Shown here: positions 28,655-38,437 of the stretch, in pieces
Layout: the number at the start of each line of letters is the position of its first letter
How positions within the stretch are numbered: position 1 is the stretch's first letter
Source: Flavobacterium branchiarum
GTDB lineage: Bacteria; Bacteroidota; Bacteroidia; Flavobacteriales; Flavobacteriaceae
Assembly: GCF_030409845.1 (NCBI RefSeq)
Contig: NZ_JAUFQQ010000005.1
Coordinates: forward strand, 2,108,001 to 2,172,000
DNA length: 64,000 nucleotides
Direction: 5' to 3'
Translations under genes and position numbers: made by a program
Notes under the pieces: generated by a model
Database searches by the model: none
The model's input: the letters and a program-made list of their open reading frames with translations, nothing else
Told to the model about the DNA's origin: nothing

Positions 28655-28800
28655 GGAGAAATTCATTTGGTTTTTGCTTATTCACTTGTTAATCTTTGAT
28701 ATTATGTTTAAAATCTATTACTGTTTGATTTACATTAAAAATTTAACTTAAATAGATAAATATTTATGACCTTTTTATTCTCTATTGTCGGTTTCCTATC

Positions 28801-28808
28801 TAAATTTG
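28801..28808 (+). promoter_or_regulatory. -7 promoter element placing dinB at the transcript start
   Basis: TAAATTTG matches the Bacteroidota -7 consensus and ends 4 bases before the dinB ATG at 28813. If used, transcription would begin at or next to the start codon, giving a leaderless mRNA. Confidence 0.45.
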
Positions 28809-28812
28809 TATT

Positions 28813-29895
28813 ATGTCTGAGGTACCTACATATCGAAAAATTATCCATATTGATATGGATGCATTTTATGCTTCGGTAGAACAAATGGATAATCCAGATT
28901 TACGCGGTAAACCTATAGCTGTTGGTGGTTCTGAGAATCGTGGTGTTGTTGCAGCAGCAAGTTATGAAGCCCGTAAATTCGGAGTTCGTAGTGCCATAAG
29001 TGGTATGCAAGCAAAACGCAATTGTCCACAACTTATTTTTGTTCGACCCCGTTTTGATCGATATAAAGAGATCTCTAATAAAATTCATAAAATTTTTCAT
29101 GAATATACTGACTTGGTTGAGCCACTTTCGCTTGACGAAGCCTATCTAGATGTAACAATTAACAAAAAAGGAAATCCAAGTGCGAGCTTATTGGCAGAAG
29201 AAATTAGATTGCGAATTTTTAATGAAGTTGGGTTAACCGCTTCAGCAGGAATTTCTGTCAATAAGTTTGTAGCTAAAATTGCGAGTGATTACAATAAACC
29301 CAACGGTCAAAAAACAGTAAATCCCGATGAGGTAATTGCTTTTTTGGAAGAGTTGCCAATTCGGAAGTTTTATGGAGTAGGGAAGGTAACTACCGAAAAA
29401 ATGTATCAGTTGGGTGTTTTTACTGGAACAGATTTGAAGAGTAAAAGCTTAGAGTTTCTAGAGAAGCATTTCGGAAAATCAGGTGCGTTTTATTATCATG
29501 TTGTACGTGGTATTCATAATAGCGAAGTGAAATCCAATAGAATTACAAAATCGGTGGCTGCAGAACATACTTTTGATGTCAATCTGTCTTCAGAGATTTT
29601 TATGATGGAGCAACTAGAACGAATTGCTAGTTCTTTAGAGAGACGTTTGCAGAAGCACAAGATTTCTGGTAAAACGGTTACTCTTAAAATAAAGTATAGT
29701 GATTTTACACAACAAACTCGAAGTAAAACGTTACCTTATTTCATAGCAGATAAAAACTTGATTCTTGAAACCGTACGGGAGCTACTCTATCAAGAGAGAA
29801 TGAAAGATTCAGTTCGATTACTTGGTATCTCATTAAGCAATCTTAATACCGAAGTTAAGAAAGCAATCGTTGTTCAGCTTAAGTTTAGCTTTTGA
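28813..29895 (+). CDS. dinB: DNA polymerase IV (Y-family translesion polymerase)
   Basis: The 360-residue polymerase copies past damaged bases at low fidelity. The palm motif IIHIDMDAFYASVEQ carries the first catalytic Asp, and PLSLDEAYLDVT the second Asp and Glu. The finger residues follow in PIAVGG and AASYEARKFGVRSAI. A helix-hairpin-helix thumb (IRKFYGVGKVTTEKMYQLGV) and a little-finger domain complete it. The C-terminus ends in KKAIVVQLKFSF; a canonical QxxLF-type clamp motif is possible here but not clear. A degraded copy of its 3' end lies 300 bp downstream. Confidence 0.95.
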   Translation: MSEVPTYRKIIHIDMDAFYASVEQMDNPDLRGKPIAVGGSENRGVVAAASYEARKFGVRSAISGMQAKRNCPQLIFVRPRFDRYKEISNKIHKIFHEYTDLVEPLSLDEAYLDVTINKKGNPSASLLAEEIRLRIFNEVGLTASAGISVNKFVAKIASDYNKPNGQKTVNPDEVIAFLEELPIRKFYGVGKVTTEKMYQLGVFTGTDLKSKSLEFLEKHFGKSGAFYYHVVRGIHNSEVKSNRITKSVAAEHTFDVNLSSEIFMMEQLERIASSLERRLQKHKISGKTVTLKIKYSDFTQQTRSKTLPYFIADKNLILETVRELLYQERMKDSVRLLGISLSNLNTEVKKAIVVQLKFSF

Positions 29896-30149
29896 CTTTG
29901 TTAGATAAGTGTTAAGTGTTTCTTTAGTTTTTAAGTTTATTGTAAGGCTCTATAAACTTCAATTTCTTGTGATTTCGTGAACTTCTGAACTTCCTGATTT
30001 GGACCTATTTACTGAAACGGGAATGTTAATGATTTACATTCTAATAATATCAATGCCATGAAGTTAAAAATGAAATTGAGAATTTGGCTAGGTCAACAAA
30101 GCTTCAATGTTTAAGAATTAGAGCTAATCAAAAAAAATAGATTTTTTAG

Positions 30150-30290
30150 TGAGAATTTATCAACTTATGTCGTTAAAGGATTTTCGTTAGATGGAGCTTT
30201 ACAAGTGAGGTAATATTAGGAACCTTATTAAGTAATCTTAATACTGAAGTTTAGCAATTATCCTTGTTGTACCTTAGGTTTAGCTTTTAA
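30150..30290 (+). pseudogene. Decayed partial duplicate of dinB 3' end
   Basis: From about 30216 the sequence TTATTAAGTAATCTTAATAC, TGAAGTTTAGCAAT and TTAGGTTTAGCTTTTAA tracks the last 75 bases of dinB (29821-29895) with scattered substitutions; a weaker match extends upstream with deletions. Stops interrupt the frame. No intact gene is seen between 29896 and 30371. Confidence 0.75.
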
Positions 30291-30348
30291 ATTGCTTAAA
30301 TTGACGTAAAATCACGAATTTTACTATCATTATAATTGATTTTCAATT

Positions 30349-30356
30349 TATCTTTG
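30349..30356 (+). promoter_or_regulatory. -7 promoter element for PAS-domain gene
   Basis: TATCTTTG matches TAnnTTTG, 15 bp before the ATG at 30372. Confidence 0.5.
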
Positions 30357-30371
30357 TATAAAATTTAAAAT

Positions 30372-30887
30372 ATGTTTAATTTGGATACATATGACGCTGC
30401 AATTGCAAAATATCACCGCGATATAAAAAGCAATATTGTCCCTATAATTTCTTGGGACTTTCATAATGTGTCTATAGATGATCTAAAAAATAATTATTCT
30501 GATTGGCAAAAAGTGAGTCATATTGCAAATCACTACAATTGGGATAATTCTGAATTTGATGTTTTAGAACGTTTGAAAGAGGAAGTTGTGGTAATCACAG
30601 ACACGAAATTAAACATCGTTTTTGCTTCTAATCGTATTTTTAATATGACAGGTTACAGAGAGGATGAAGTAGTGGGTAAATCGCCTAAAATGTTTCAAGG
30701 TCGAGAGACTTCATCTGTTGTTAAAGAAGAAATTAAATTGGCTATACAATCTCAAGAAGCTTTTGAAAAAACCCTTCTGAATTATAAGAAAAACGGAGAG
30801 ACCTATTTATGTACAATATGTGGTTTTCCAGTTTTTGATACTAAAGGAAAGTTGATACACTTTATAGCTTTTGAAAAAGCAGCATAA
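30372..30887 (+). CDS. Stand-alone PAS-domain protein, LOV-like without the flavin cysteine
   Basis: The 171-residue protein has a helical N-terminal part and a PAS domain from about residue 70 (VVVITDTKLNIVFASNRIFN). The helix motif GKSPKMFQGRETS aligns with the LOV signature GRNCRFLQG, but Ser-Pro replaces the Asn-Cys that binds flavin. The last strands (NYKKNGETYLCTICGFPVFD) follow the LOV/PAS_9 pattern. No output domain is attached, so it probably senses a small ligand or works with a partner. It is not expected to do cysteine-adduct photochemistry. Confidence 0.8.
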   Translation: MFNLDTYDAAIAKYHRDIKSNIVPIISWDFHNVSIDDLKNNYSDWQKVSHIANHYNWDNSEFDVLERLKEEVVVITDTKLNIVFASNRIFNMTGYREDEVVGKSPKMFQGRETSSVVKEEIKLAIQSQEAFEKTLLNYKKNGETYLCTICGFPVFDTKGKLIHFIAFEKAA

Positions 30888-30888
30888 T

Positions 30889-30926
30889 AAAAAAGCCTTT
30901 TTGAAATCTTCAAAAAGGCTTTTTTG
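30889..30926. terminator. Bidirectional terminator
   Basis: AAAAAGCCTTTTTGAA and TTCAAAAAGGCTTTTTT form a long palindromic stem between the convergent PAS and Bax-inhibitor genes. Confidence 0.9.
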
Positions 30927-30945
30927 TATAATTATTTTGAAACGA

Positions 30946-31722
30946 TTAGTCTCTACTATTCAGTTTAGATAATAATCTTAAGAATTCGATATACAACCAA
31001 ACAAGTGTAATCATTAATCCCATTGCACCATACCATTCCATAAATTTTGGCATTCTTTCTTTAACACCTTCTTCGATTCTATCAAAATCTAAGAAAAGGT
31101 TTAAAGCCGCAATAACAATTACAAAAACACTAATACCAATACTCATCATAGAGCTGCCATGATGAACAGGAGTAAAGCTTGTAAACATTGAAACCAACCA
31201 AGAGATTAGGTAATAAGTTGCAATTGCCAAAGTAGCAGCCATAACAACTGATTTGAATTGCTCTGTTACTTTAACAATTTTGTATTTATACAAGCCTAAA
31301 CAAACCATGAAGGTTACAAATGTTGCACCAACGGCTTGTATTACAATTCCTGGATACATTGCCTCAAAAATTGCAGATATTCCACCTATAAACAAACCTT
31401 CAAACAAAGCATAGCCTGGAGCTAGGTAAGGAGAAAGTTGCGGTTTGAATGCTGCAACAACAACTAATATTAATCCAACGATAGCACCTCCAATTGTTGG
31501 AAGCATAGGGTTGATTCCGTTAAAAGACATCCACCAAGTAATCATTGCAGTTGCTGTAAGTAATAAGAATAAAATAAGCGTTTTATTGATAGTACCAGAT
31601 AATGTCATTTCATTACCGTAATCGATAATTTTTGCCTGATGAACAGTATCACTTTTTTCGGCAACAGATGTTGGAGAAAAACGTTTACTACTTAAAAACG
31701 GGTTGTTTGAGTTGAAAGCCAT
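30946..31722 (-). CDS. Bax inhibitor-1/YccA family membrane protein
   Basis: I start at the ATG at 31722 (MAFNSNNPFLSSKRFSPTS), the usual start of flavobacterial members; an upstream frame adds 13 residues. The 258-residue protein has seven hydrophobic segments. The family region includes YALFEGLFIGGISAIFEAMY, and LNLFLDFDRIEEGVKERMPK carries the conserved Asp-Asp pair of the pore region. It ends in LWLYIEFLRLLSKLNSRD-like sequence. Members of the TMBIM group leak calcium or bind membrane proteases; the role here is unknown. Confidence 0.88.
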   Translation of the reverse strand: MAFNSNNPFLSSKRFSPTSVAEKSDTVHQAKIIDYGNEMTLSGTINKTLILFLLLTATAMITWWMSFNGINPMLPTIGGAIVGLILVVVAAFKPQLSPYLAPGYALFEGLFIGGISAIFEAMYPGIVIQAVGATFVTFMVCLGLYKYKIVKVTEQFKSVVMAATLAIATYYLISWLVSMFTSFTPVHHGSSMMSIGISVFVIVIAALNLFLDFDRIEEGVKERMPKFMEWYGAMGLMITLVWLYIEFLRLLSKLNSRD

Positions 31723-32020
31723 ATTAGATTTTGATTTTAAAACTTTCCAAATATAGCGCATATTTTTGTACTAGTTCTACTCCCTATGGTTTTTTTAACA
31801 GTTCACTTGTGTAGTCTTTAACTTATTTTATGAAATGCTATGATAAACAAGTTTGTTTTATAAACGGTGCTTTGAATTCAATGGGTTTGTGTATTGTTTG
31901 TTATTACGTATTTGTTATTCTGTTTAGTACTTTTTTTATTTGTTGAATTTACAGAACTGATGAAAAACAAAAAAGCCATCAAATTAAAACTTGATGGTTT
32001 GTATTTTTGTATGATATTAT

Positions 32021-33391
32021 TTAGTTCAAAAGATCTAATACTAAAGAAGGGAATAAACCAATAATGATATTTAAAACAATAGAAATTACTGCAACAGCAT
32101 AAATAATAAATGGAGTTTCAGTACGAACTTCGTTTGGCTCTTTAGTGTACATTGCTAATATTAATTTGAAATAATAGCCAACACTTATGATTGAGTTTAC
32201 AACAGCAACAATAACTAATGCTAAGTAACCTGCTTGTAATGCTTGATTGAACAAGAATAACTTAGCAAAGAATCCTGCAAAAATTGGAATACCAGCCATA
32301 GATAAAAGTGAAGCTGTAAGGATAGCTGCTAATAAAGGATTTGTTTTTCCTAAACCATGAAAATTAGTGATGTCTTCGTTGTCTCTGTTTTTGCAAACAT
32401 ATAAGATAACGCTAAATGCTGCGATACCAGCTAATGCATAGGCAGTAGTGTAATATAAAAGAGTTCCTGCAGAAGTTGCTAAAGTTAATAAAGTCATTAA
32501 CATGAAACCAGCATGCGAAATACCTGAATAAGCAAGCATACGTTTTACGTTTACTTGACGTAAAGCCATGATATTACCAACAGTCATAGATAACATAGAA
32601 ACGATTACAATTACGATAACATAACTTTCAGAAAGTTCTGCATTTAGTATTGTTAGTAATTTGTATAAAGTAGCAATAGCAACCACTTTTGCCAAAGTAC
32701 TCATTAAAGCAGTTGTTAATGCAGGAGAACCTTCATAAACGTCTGGTGCCCAAAAGTGAAAAGGAACAGCTGCAACTTTAAACAACATACCAACAGTTAG
32801 TAGAACAATACCAATTGGAAACCAAATAGGCAATTCAGCAGATTGAGATAATTCACTAATTTCAACTACATCAAAACTTCCCATAGCTCCGTAAATCAAA
32901 CAGATTCCGAATAAGATAATCCCAGATGCAAATGAACCCATTAGGAAATATTTCATTCCAGCTTCATTACTTTTTAATTTCATTCTGTCACTTGCAGCTA
33001 AAACGTATAGTGCAATAGATAATACTTCAATTCCTAAAAAGAACATTGCTAAGTTTCCAAAAGAAACCATTGCTACAGCTCCTGCCAATAAGAATATTTT
33101 TATAGATACAAAATCAGATATCTTCGTTTGGTGATCTTGGTAGAAATCATGACTCAAAGCCACTAAGAAAATAGTTAATACAATAAACAAAGAAGAGAAC
33201 GACGTAGAGTATTTACTCACCGCAATCATGTTATTGTAGTAACTCTCAGTTAAACCAAATTCTGAATAGTTTATTGCCAAAACGCCTAATAAGCCAACTA
33301 TTGTTACTGGAATAATGGCTTTTCTTAAATTAAGAATTTCAAACAGTAGGCAAAAAACACCCAATCCTATGATAGCTATTAATGTATTCAT
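32021..33391 (-). CDS. nuoN: NADH-quinone oxidoreductase subunit N
   Basis: This is an antiporter-like membrane subunit of complex I and the last gene of the nuo operon. I use the ATG at 33391 (MNTLIAIIGLGVFCLLFEIL). It has about 14 hydrophobic segments. The proton-channel region LFKVAAVPFHFWAPDVYEGS carries the conserved Lys and the broken-helix Pro residues, and RMLAYSGISHAGFMLM is a second antiporter motif. The 139-bp gap after nuoM (33392-33530) holds no gene. Confidence 0.95.
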   Translation of the reverse strand: MNTLIAIIGLGVFCLLFEILNLRKAIIPVTIVGLLGVLAINYSEFGLTESYYNNMIAVSKYSTSFSSLFIVLTIFLVALSHDFYQDHQTKISDFVSIKIFLLAGAVAMVSFGNLAMFFLGIEVLSIALYVLAASDRMKLKSNEAGMKYFLMGSFASGIILFGICLIYGAMGSFDVVEISELSQSAELPIWFPIGIVLLTVGMLFKVAAVPFHFWAPDVYEGSPALTTALMSTLAKVVAIATLYKLLTILNAELSESYVIVIVIVSMLSMTVGNIMALRQVNVKRMLAYSGISHAGFMLMTLLTLATSAGTLLYYTTAYALAGIAAFSVILYVCKNRDNEDITNFHGLGKTNPLLAAILTASLLSMAGIPIFAGFFAKLFLFNQALQAGYLALVIVAVVNSIISVGYYFKLILAMYTKEPNEVRTETPFIIYAVAVISIVLNIIIGLFPSLVLDLLN

Positions 33392-33530
33392 TTTTGTTTT
33401 TTTGATATAGGAAATCAAAAACTAATGATGCCCTAATTTATTTTATTTAAAAATATGTTATTTATTCTTTAGTCGCTTAACTTTTCTTATCACAGATTGA
33501 GTCCGTAATAAAAAGGATAATACTAATGTC

Positions 33531-34970
33531 TTAATTTCTATTTATAACTTTTAAAATGACTTCTAAACTTGGAGAAATTAAATCTGTAATTGGTTTTGGA
33601 TATAATCCAAAGAACAATAAAACAGCAATAATAGCTACAAGTGAAATTCCTTCGTTGATAGTTACATCCGCAAATGGTTTAGTGTTTGTTTCACCTAACA
33701 TTACATTTTGGAACATTTTAAGCATATAGTAAGCTCCTAAAATAATCGTAGTTCCACCTAAAACGGCAAACCAAATGTTTATTTGAGAAAGGCTATATAA
33801 AACGGTGAATTCTCCAACAAAGTTAAAAGTAGATGGTAATGAAACTGAAGCCAATACCAAAATTAAGAACATTGAAGTGAACTTTGGAGATTGGTAACGG
33901 ATTCCGCCCAATTCTGCAATAGCTCTAGTTTCGTATCTTCTAAAGATAATTTCGGCAGCTAAGAATAAACCAACTACAACAAAACCGTGAGCGATCATTT
34001 GTAAAACAGATCCGCTTAAACCATCAGCAGTTAGTGTATAAGTACCAGCTGCAATTAACCCAACGTGAGCTAATGAAGAATATGCAAGTAATTTTTTTAA
34101 GTCTTTTTGTCTCAAAGCGACAATAGAACCATAAATAACACCAGCTATACCTAATCCAATAAATACAGACATGTATTCTTTAGCAGGAAGTGGAGCTATT
34201 GGCAACTGCCAACGAATGATACTGTAAAGTCCCATTTTTAGCATGATACCAGATAAAAGCATAGTTCCTGCAGTAGGTGCTTTTTGGTATACACTTGCTT
34301 GCCAAGTATGGAAAGGTATAAGAGGAATTTTAATAGCATACGCTAAGAAGAAAGCCAAGAATATCCAAAATTGTTCTGTAGCAGTCAAATCTAATTCGTA
34401 TAAATCAGTCAATAAGAAGCTACCTGCTTTTGTGTACATGTAAACAAATGCTACAAGCATAAATAATGAACCAGCAAGAGTGTAGATAAAGAATTTAACC
34501 ACTGCTTTTCTGCGTTCTTCAGTATCACCATTACCCCAAATTAATGCGATAAAGTAAATAGGGATTAAAGATAATTCCCAGAAGATATAATACAACAAAC
34601 CATCTGCAGCAAGGAAAGTACCTACCATTGCAAATGCCATGAATAAGATTAAGGCATAGAATCCTTTTGCATTTGGATATGAATTACCAAATGAAGAGAA
34701 AATGATTATTGGCGTTAGAGCAGTTGTTAGTAATAACATTGCAATTGCCAATCCATCAGCATTTAATACAAATGAAATTTTTGGCTGATTAATCCATTGG
34801 GTCATGAAGCTAATGCTTTCGCCAAGATTATAATGATTTAATAATACAATCGAACAACCTAAAGCTGCCAAGCTAAAGAACAAGGCTACTTTTGAAGCTA
34901 GTTTATCACCCACAAAATAAGTGACAAAAGCACCAATTAAAAGTATAATTAATATAAGAGAAACGTTCAT
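33531..34970 (-). CDS. nuoM: NADH-quinone oxidoreductase subunit M
   Basis: This 479-residue antiporter-like proton-pumping subunit has about 14 membrane segments. Key motifs are FWELSLIPIYFIALIWG (conserved Glu), AIKIPLIPFHTWQASVYQK (Lys and broken helix) and DLKKLLAYSSLAHVGLIAAG. It begins 13 bp after nuoL. The length is near the family norm. Confidence 0.95.
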   Translation of the reverse strand: MNVSLILIILLIGAFVTYFVGDKLASKVALFFSLAALGCSIVLLNHYNLGESISFMTQWINQPKISFVLNADGLAIAMLLLTTALTPIIIFSSFGNSYPNAKGFYALILFMAFAMVGTFLAADGLLYYIFWELSLIPIYFIALIWGNGDTEERRKAVVKFFIYTLAGSLFMLVAFVYMYTKAGSFLLTDLYELDLTATEQFWIFLAFFLAYAIKIPLIPFHTWQASVYQKAPTAGTMLLSGIMLKMGLYSIIRWQLPIAPLPAKEYMSVFIGLGIAGVIYGSIVALRQKDLKKLLAYSSLAHVGLIAAGTYTLTADGLSGSVLQMIAHGFVVVGLFLAAEIIFRRYETRAIAELGGIRYQSPKFTSMFLILVLASVSLPSTFNFVGEFTVLYSLSQINIWFAVLGGTTIILGAYYMLKMFQNVMLGETNTKPFADVTINEGISLVAIIAVLLFFGLYPKPITDLISPSLEVILKVINRN

Positions 34971-34983
34971 AGTTATTAAATTA

Positions 34984-36870
34984 TTAAGCTAAAAATATAT
35001 AAGAAATAATGGCACACATACCCAAAACAAAAGCGAATAAATACAATCCGATACTTCCATTTTGCAATCTTCTACCTTGATAACTTATCTCGTTGGTTAC
35101 TTTTCCTAATCCGAAAACAAGTGCAGAAAGACTTGTTTCAACATTGTCTCTAAAGAATTTTGATAATCCATTTATAGAGCGTACAAATAGAAAGTCGTAT
35201 AATTCATCAACATAATATTTGTTGTATAGTACTTTTGTAACACCTGTTATAGACTCATCTTCACCAGGAACATTGTTTTGTTTGATGTATTTTAAGTAAG
35301 CAATAAAAATACCTATTAATCCACCAAGAACAGCAACACCCATTAAAGTGTATTCTGTAGTTCCTAAATGATGTGCTTCGCCAGCTACTTTTGTAAAAAG
35401 TGGTGCTAGGTACCCATTCAACCAGCTATTTCCAGGTAAACTAATCAATCCGCCAAAAGTAGCTAGGATTGCTAAAATGATTAATGGAAAAGTAATTAAA
35501 GCTGGACTTTCATGTAAATGACTTTTTTGGTGTTCCGTTCCTCTAAAATCTTCAAAGAAAGTTAAGAACATCAATCTAAACATATAAAAAGCAGTCATGA
35601 TCGAAGCAACAGATGCAACGACATAAAGCGGAATGTTATGATGAAATGCAGTCAATAATATTTCGTCTTTCGAGAAGAATCCAGAAAATAATGGAACTCC
35701 CGATATTGCCAATGAAGAAACAAGCATTGTTATAAAAGTAATTGGCATTGCTTTACGCAATCCACCCATTTTGCGCATGTCTTGTTCACCATGTAAAGCG
35801 TGAATTACAGAACCTGAACCCAAGAATAAACAAGCTTTAAAGAAAGCGTGAGTTATTACGTGAAAAACAGCTACTTCGTAAGCACCTAATCCTAATGCTA
35901 AAAACATTAATCCTAATTGCGAAACAGTAGAGTAAGCCAATACTTTTTTAATATCATTTTGAACCAAACCAATTGTTGCAGCAACTAATGAAGTTATTGC
36001 TCCAATAATAGCAATTACGCTTTGAACGTCTGGAGTTAAATCAAATACAAAGTTTAATCTAGTAATCATGAAGATACCAGCAGTTACCATTGTAGCAGCG
36101 TGAATTAATGCCGAAACTGGAGTTGGTCCAGCCATCGCATCAGGCAACCATGTGTATAAAGGAATTTGAGCTGATTTACCACAAGCACCAATGAACAAAC
36201 AAAAAGCAGCTGCAGATAGCATATAGATATTTAAATCAGTTGCACTAGCAATAGCCGTTTTTAAAGTTGCATAATCCAAAGTAGAGAACATAGTACCGAT
36301 GATGAAAATACCAACAAGTAATCCTAAATCTCCAATTCTGTTCATGATAAAAGCCTTTTTAGCAGCATCATTGTAGTCTTGGTTTTTATACCAGAATCCA
36401 ATTAGTAAGTAAGAACAAAGTCCTACACCTTCCCAACCAATGAATAATACTAATAAGTTACTTCCAACAACTAGCGTAATCATGAAAAATACAAACAGGT
36501 TTAAGTAAGCAAAAAACTGGTGCATTTTCTCATCATCATGCATATAGCTGATAGAGTATAAGTGAATCAAAGAACCAATACCAGTTACAAATAGTAACCA
36601 AAGTAATGACAGTTGATCTAATAAGAAACCTAAATCAACATGAAAGTTGCTTATCTGAATCCAGTCAAATAAACTAATGCTAATAGGTTGTTGAGTTTGA
36701 TTTATTTGAAGGAAAAAATAAATAGAAACAGCAAATGAAACCACTACAGAAAGTGTTCCTATAGCGCCAGAAACTGTCTTTCCAAAACTTTTTCCAAAGA
36801 AAACATTGATTAAAAATCCTAAAAAAGGAGCTAATACTAAAACTAAAGCTAAATTGGTATCCATTGCCAT
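34984..36870 (-). CDS. nuoL: NADH-quinone oxidoreductase subunit L
   Basis: The 628-residue distal antiporter-like subunit has the conserved GWEGVGLCSYLLIGFWY and the channel region SAQIPLYTWLPDAMAGPTPV. DIKKVLAYSTVSQLGLMFLA is also present. A long C-terminal amphipathic region and final membrane helix correspond to the lateral helix of NuoL. The start MAMDTNLALV directly abuts the nuoK stop, with no intergenic bases; a second ATG lies two codons in. Confidence 0.95.
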   Translation of the reverse strand: MAMDTNLALVLVLAPFLGFLINVFFGKSFGKTVSGAIGTLSVVVSFAVSIYFFLQINQTQQPISISLFDWIQISNFHVDLGFLLDQLSLLWLLFVTGIGSLIHLYSISYMHDDEKMHQFFAYLNLFVFFMITLVVGSNLLVLFIGWEGVGLCSYLLIGFWYKNQDYNDAAKKAFIMNRIGDLGLLVGIFIIGTMFSTLDYATLKTAIASATDLNIYMLSAAAFCLFIGACGKSAQIPLYTWLPDAMAGPTPVSALIHAATMVTAGIFMITRLNFVFDLTPDVQSVIAIIGAITSLVAATIGLVQNDIKKVLAYSTVSQLGLMFLALGLGAYEVAVFHVITHAFFKACLFLGSGSVIHALHGEQDMRKMGGLRKAMPITFITMLVSSLAISGVPLFSGFFSKDEILLTAFHHNIPLYVVASVASIMTAFYMFRLMFLTFFEDFRGTEHQKSHLHESPALITFPLIILAILATFGGLISLPGNSWLNGYLAPLFTKVAGEAHHLGTTEYTLMGVAVLGGLIGIFIAYLKYIKQNNVPGEDESITGVTKVLYNKYYVDELYDFLFVRSINGLSKFFRDNVETSLSALVFGLGKVTNEISYQGRRLQNGSIGLYLFAFVLGMCAIISYIFLA

Positions 36871-37191
36871 TTATCCTTTTAAATTTTTTAAATTATCGAT
36901 ACTAATTGAATGTATGTTTCTAAATATCGATACTAAAATTGCCAATCCAACTGCTACTTCAGCAGCAGCAACTGCCATCGAGAAAAATACGAATACTTGT
37001 CCTTGTGCATCTTGGTGATACGTAGAGAAAGCAACAAATAATAAGTTTACTGCATTAAGCATGATTTCAATAGACATAAAAACGATAATCGCATTACGTC
37101 TGTATAAAACACCAAATATACCTACACAAAAAAGGACTACACTTAAAAATATGTAGTTTTCGATACCTATTTGATTTAAAATATTATTCAT
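36871..37191 (-). CDS. nuoK: NADH-quinone oxidoreductase subunit K
   Basis: The 106-residue protein has three membrane helices. The conserved [18 protein letters not shown] contains the membrane Glu used for proton transfer, and [18 protein letters not shown] has the second conserved Glu. Its start overlaps the last base of the nuoJ stop, consistent with translational coupling. Confidence 0.95.
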   Translation of the reverse strand: MNNILNQIGIENYIFLSVVLFCVGIFGVLYRRNAIIVFMSIEIMLNAVNLLFVAFSTYHQDAQGQVFVFFSMAVAAAEVAVGLAILVSIFRNIHSISIDNLKNLKG

Positions 37192-37730
37192 TATTTTTCG
37201 ATTTTTTCTTTTTTAGACAATAACACCGCTCCAATCATGGCAACTAAAAGTAAAATAGAAGCAAATTCAAATGGAACCATATATTCGTTCAATAGTATTT
37301 TACCCAATACTTTTATCGATTGGAAATCTTCTCCAGTCGAATCGTATTCTCCAACAATTGGTTTTGAGTTAATAAATATTGCAATTAATACAACACAAAT
37401 TAAACAGAAAGAAACAATTGCTCCTAGACGCGTAATTCTAGGTTTGTGTACTTCGTTTTTCTCGTTCAGGTTCATCAACATTATCGTAAACAGGAACAAG
37501 ATCATTATGGCTCCAGAATAGACTATAATGTGAACTATTGCTAGAAACTGAGCATTTAATAATAAGTAATGACCCGCAATCGAAAAAAAGCAAATCACTA
37601 AATAAATAGCACTATGAATAGGAGTACGACTAAAAACAGTTAAGAATGCGGTAATCACTGTAATGAAAGCTAAAATACAAAAAGTAATTTGTATTGCATT
37701 TGCATTAGCAAAATCAGGTATATGTATCAT
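37191..37730 (-). CDS. nuoJ: NADH-quinone oxidoreductase subunit J
   Basis: The 179-residue protein has five hydrophobic segments. The third, ending [19 protein letters not shown], is the conserved helix near the quinone-linked channel. It overlaps nuoI and nuoK by one base on either side, as expected in a compact operon. Confidence 0.93.
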   Translation of the reverse strand: MIHIPDFANANAIQITFCILAFITVITAFLTVFSRTPIHSAIYLVICFFSIAGHYLLLNAQFLAIVHIIVYSGAIMILFLFTIMLMNLNEKNEVHKPRITRLGAIVSFCLICVVLIAIFINSKPIVGEYDSTGEDFQSIKVLGKILLNEYMVPFEFASILLLVAMIGAVLLSKKEKIEK

Positions 37731-38275
37731 TAATTAGCGTTTTTAAGTTGAGCGTTTTTCATAGCCATTTCTAGTGGCATCACTAATTTGTCTTTTCCAA
37801 AAATAAAATCTTCTCTGTTGTAGCTAGAAGGAACCAATACTTTAGAAGTAGTTAGGTAAATTGCATCTTTAGGACAAGCCTCTTCACACAATCCACAGAA
37901 AATACAACGCAACATATTAATTTCATATATCGAAGCATATTTTTCTTCTCTGTACAAATGTTTTTCATCTGGTTTGCGCTCTTCCGCTTTCATAGTGATA
38001 GCTTCTGCAGGACAAGATAAAGCACATAATCCACAAGCAGTACAGTTTTCACGACCTTGCTCATCACGTTTTAGCATGTGCTGTCCACGGTAAACATCAC
38101 TACGCTCACGAACTTGTTCTGGGTAATGAATTGTCGGTTTACGTTTGAAAAGATGTTTGATTGTAATGAACAACCCTTTAGCAATCGCTACAAGATACAA
38201 TCGCTCAAGAAAAGTCATCTCTTTATTTGAGACTACCTTTTTTCTACCCGATAATGATATAGTTTCTATTGACAT
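37730..38275 (-). CDS. nuoI: NADH-quinone oxidoreductase subunit I (two [4Fe-4S])
   Basis: The 181-residue ferredoxin-like subunit carries clusters N6a and N6b. The two motifs are CTACGLCALSCPAEAI and CIFCGLCEEACPKDAI, each CxxCxxCxxxCP. It has an N-terminal amphipathic helix for membrane contact. A 162-bp stretch without a gene (38276-38437) separates it from nuoH; it holds no obvious terminator. Confidence 0.96.
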   Translation of the reverse strand: MSIETISLSGRKKVVSNKEMTFLERLYLVAIAKGLFITIKHLFKRKPTIHYPEQVRERSDVYRGQHMLKRDEQGRENCTACGLCALSCPAEAITMKAEERKPDEKHLYREEKYASIYEINMLRCIFCGLCEEACPKDAIYLTTSKVLVPSSYNREDFIFGKDKLVMPLEMAMKNAQLKNAN

Positions 38276-38437
38276 TTTAATTTATCATTTACGATTTTGA
38301 TTCCAAAACCAAATTCAAAAATTTATTTCTTTTATTTTTTATCTGAAGCTAATCCTGCTATCCGTTACAATCTTTACTGTTTTGAAATAAAACATTAAAG
38401 GATTTTCACTTCTATCAGGGCTAGGTGTTTTCGTTTA

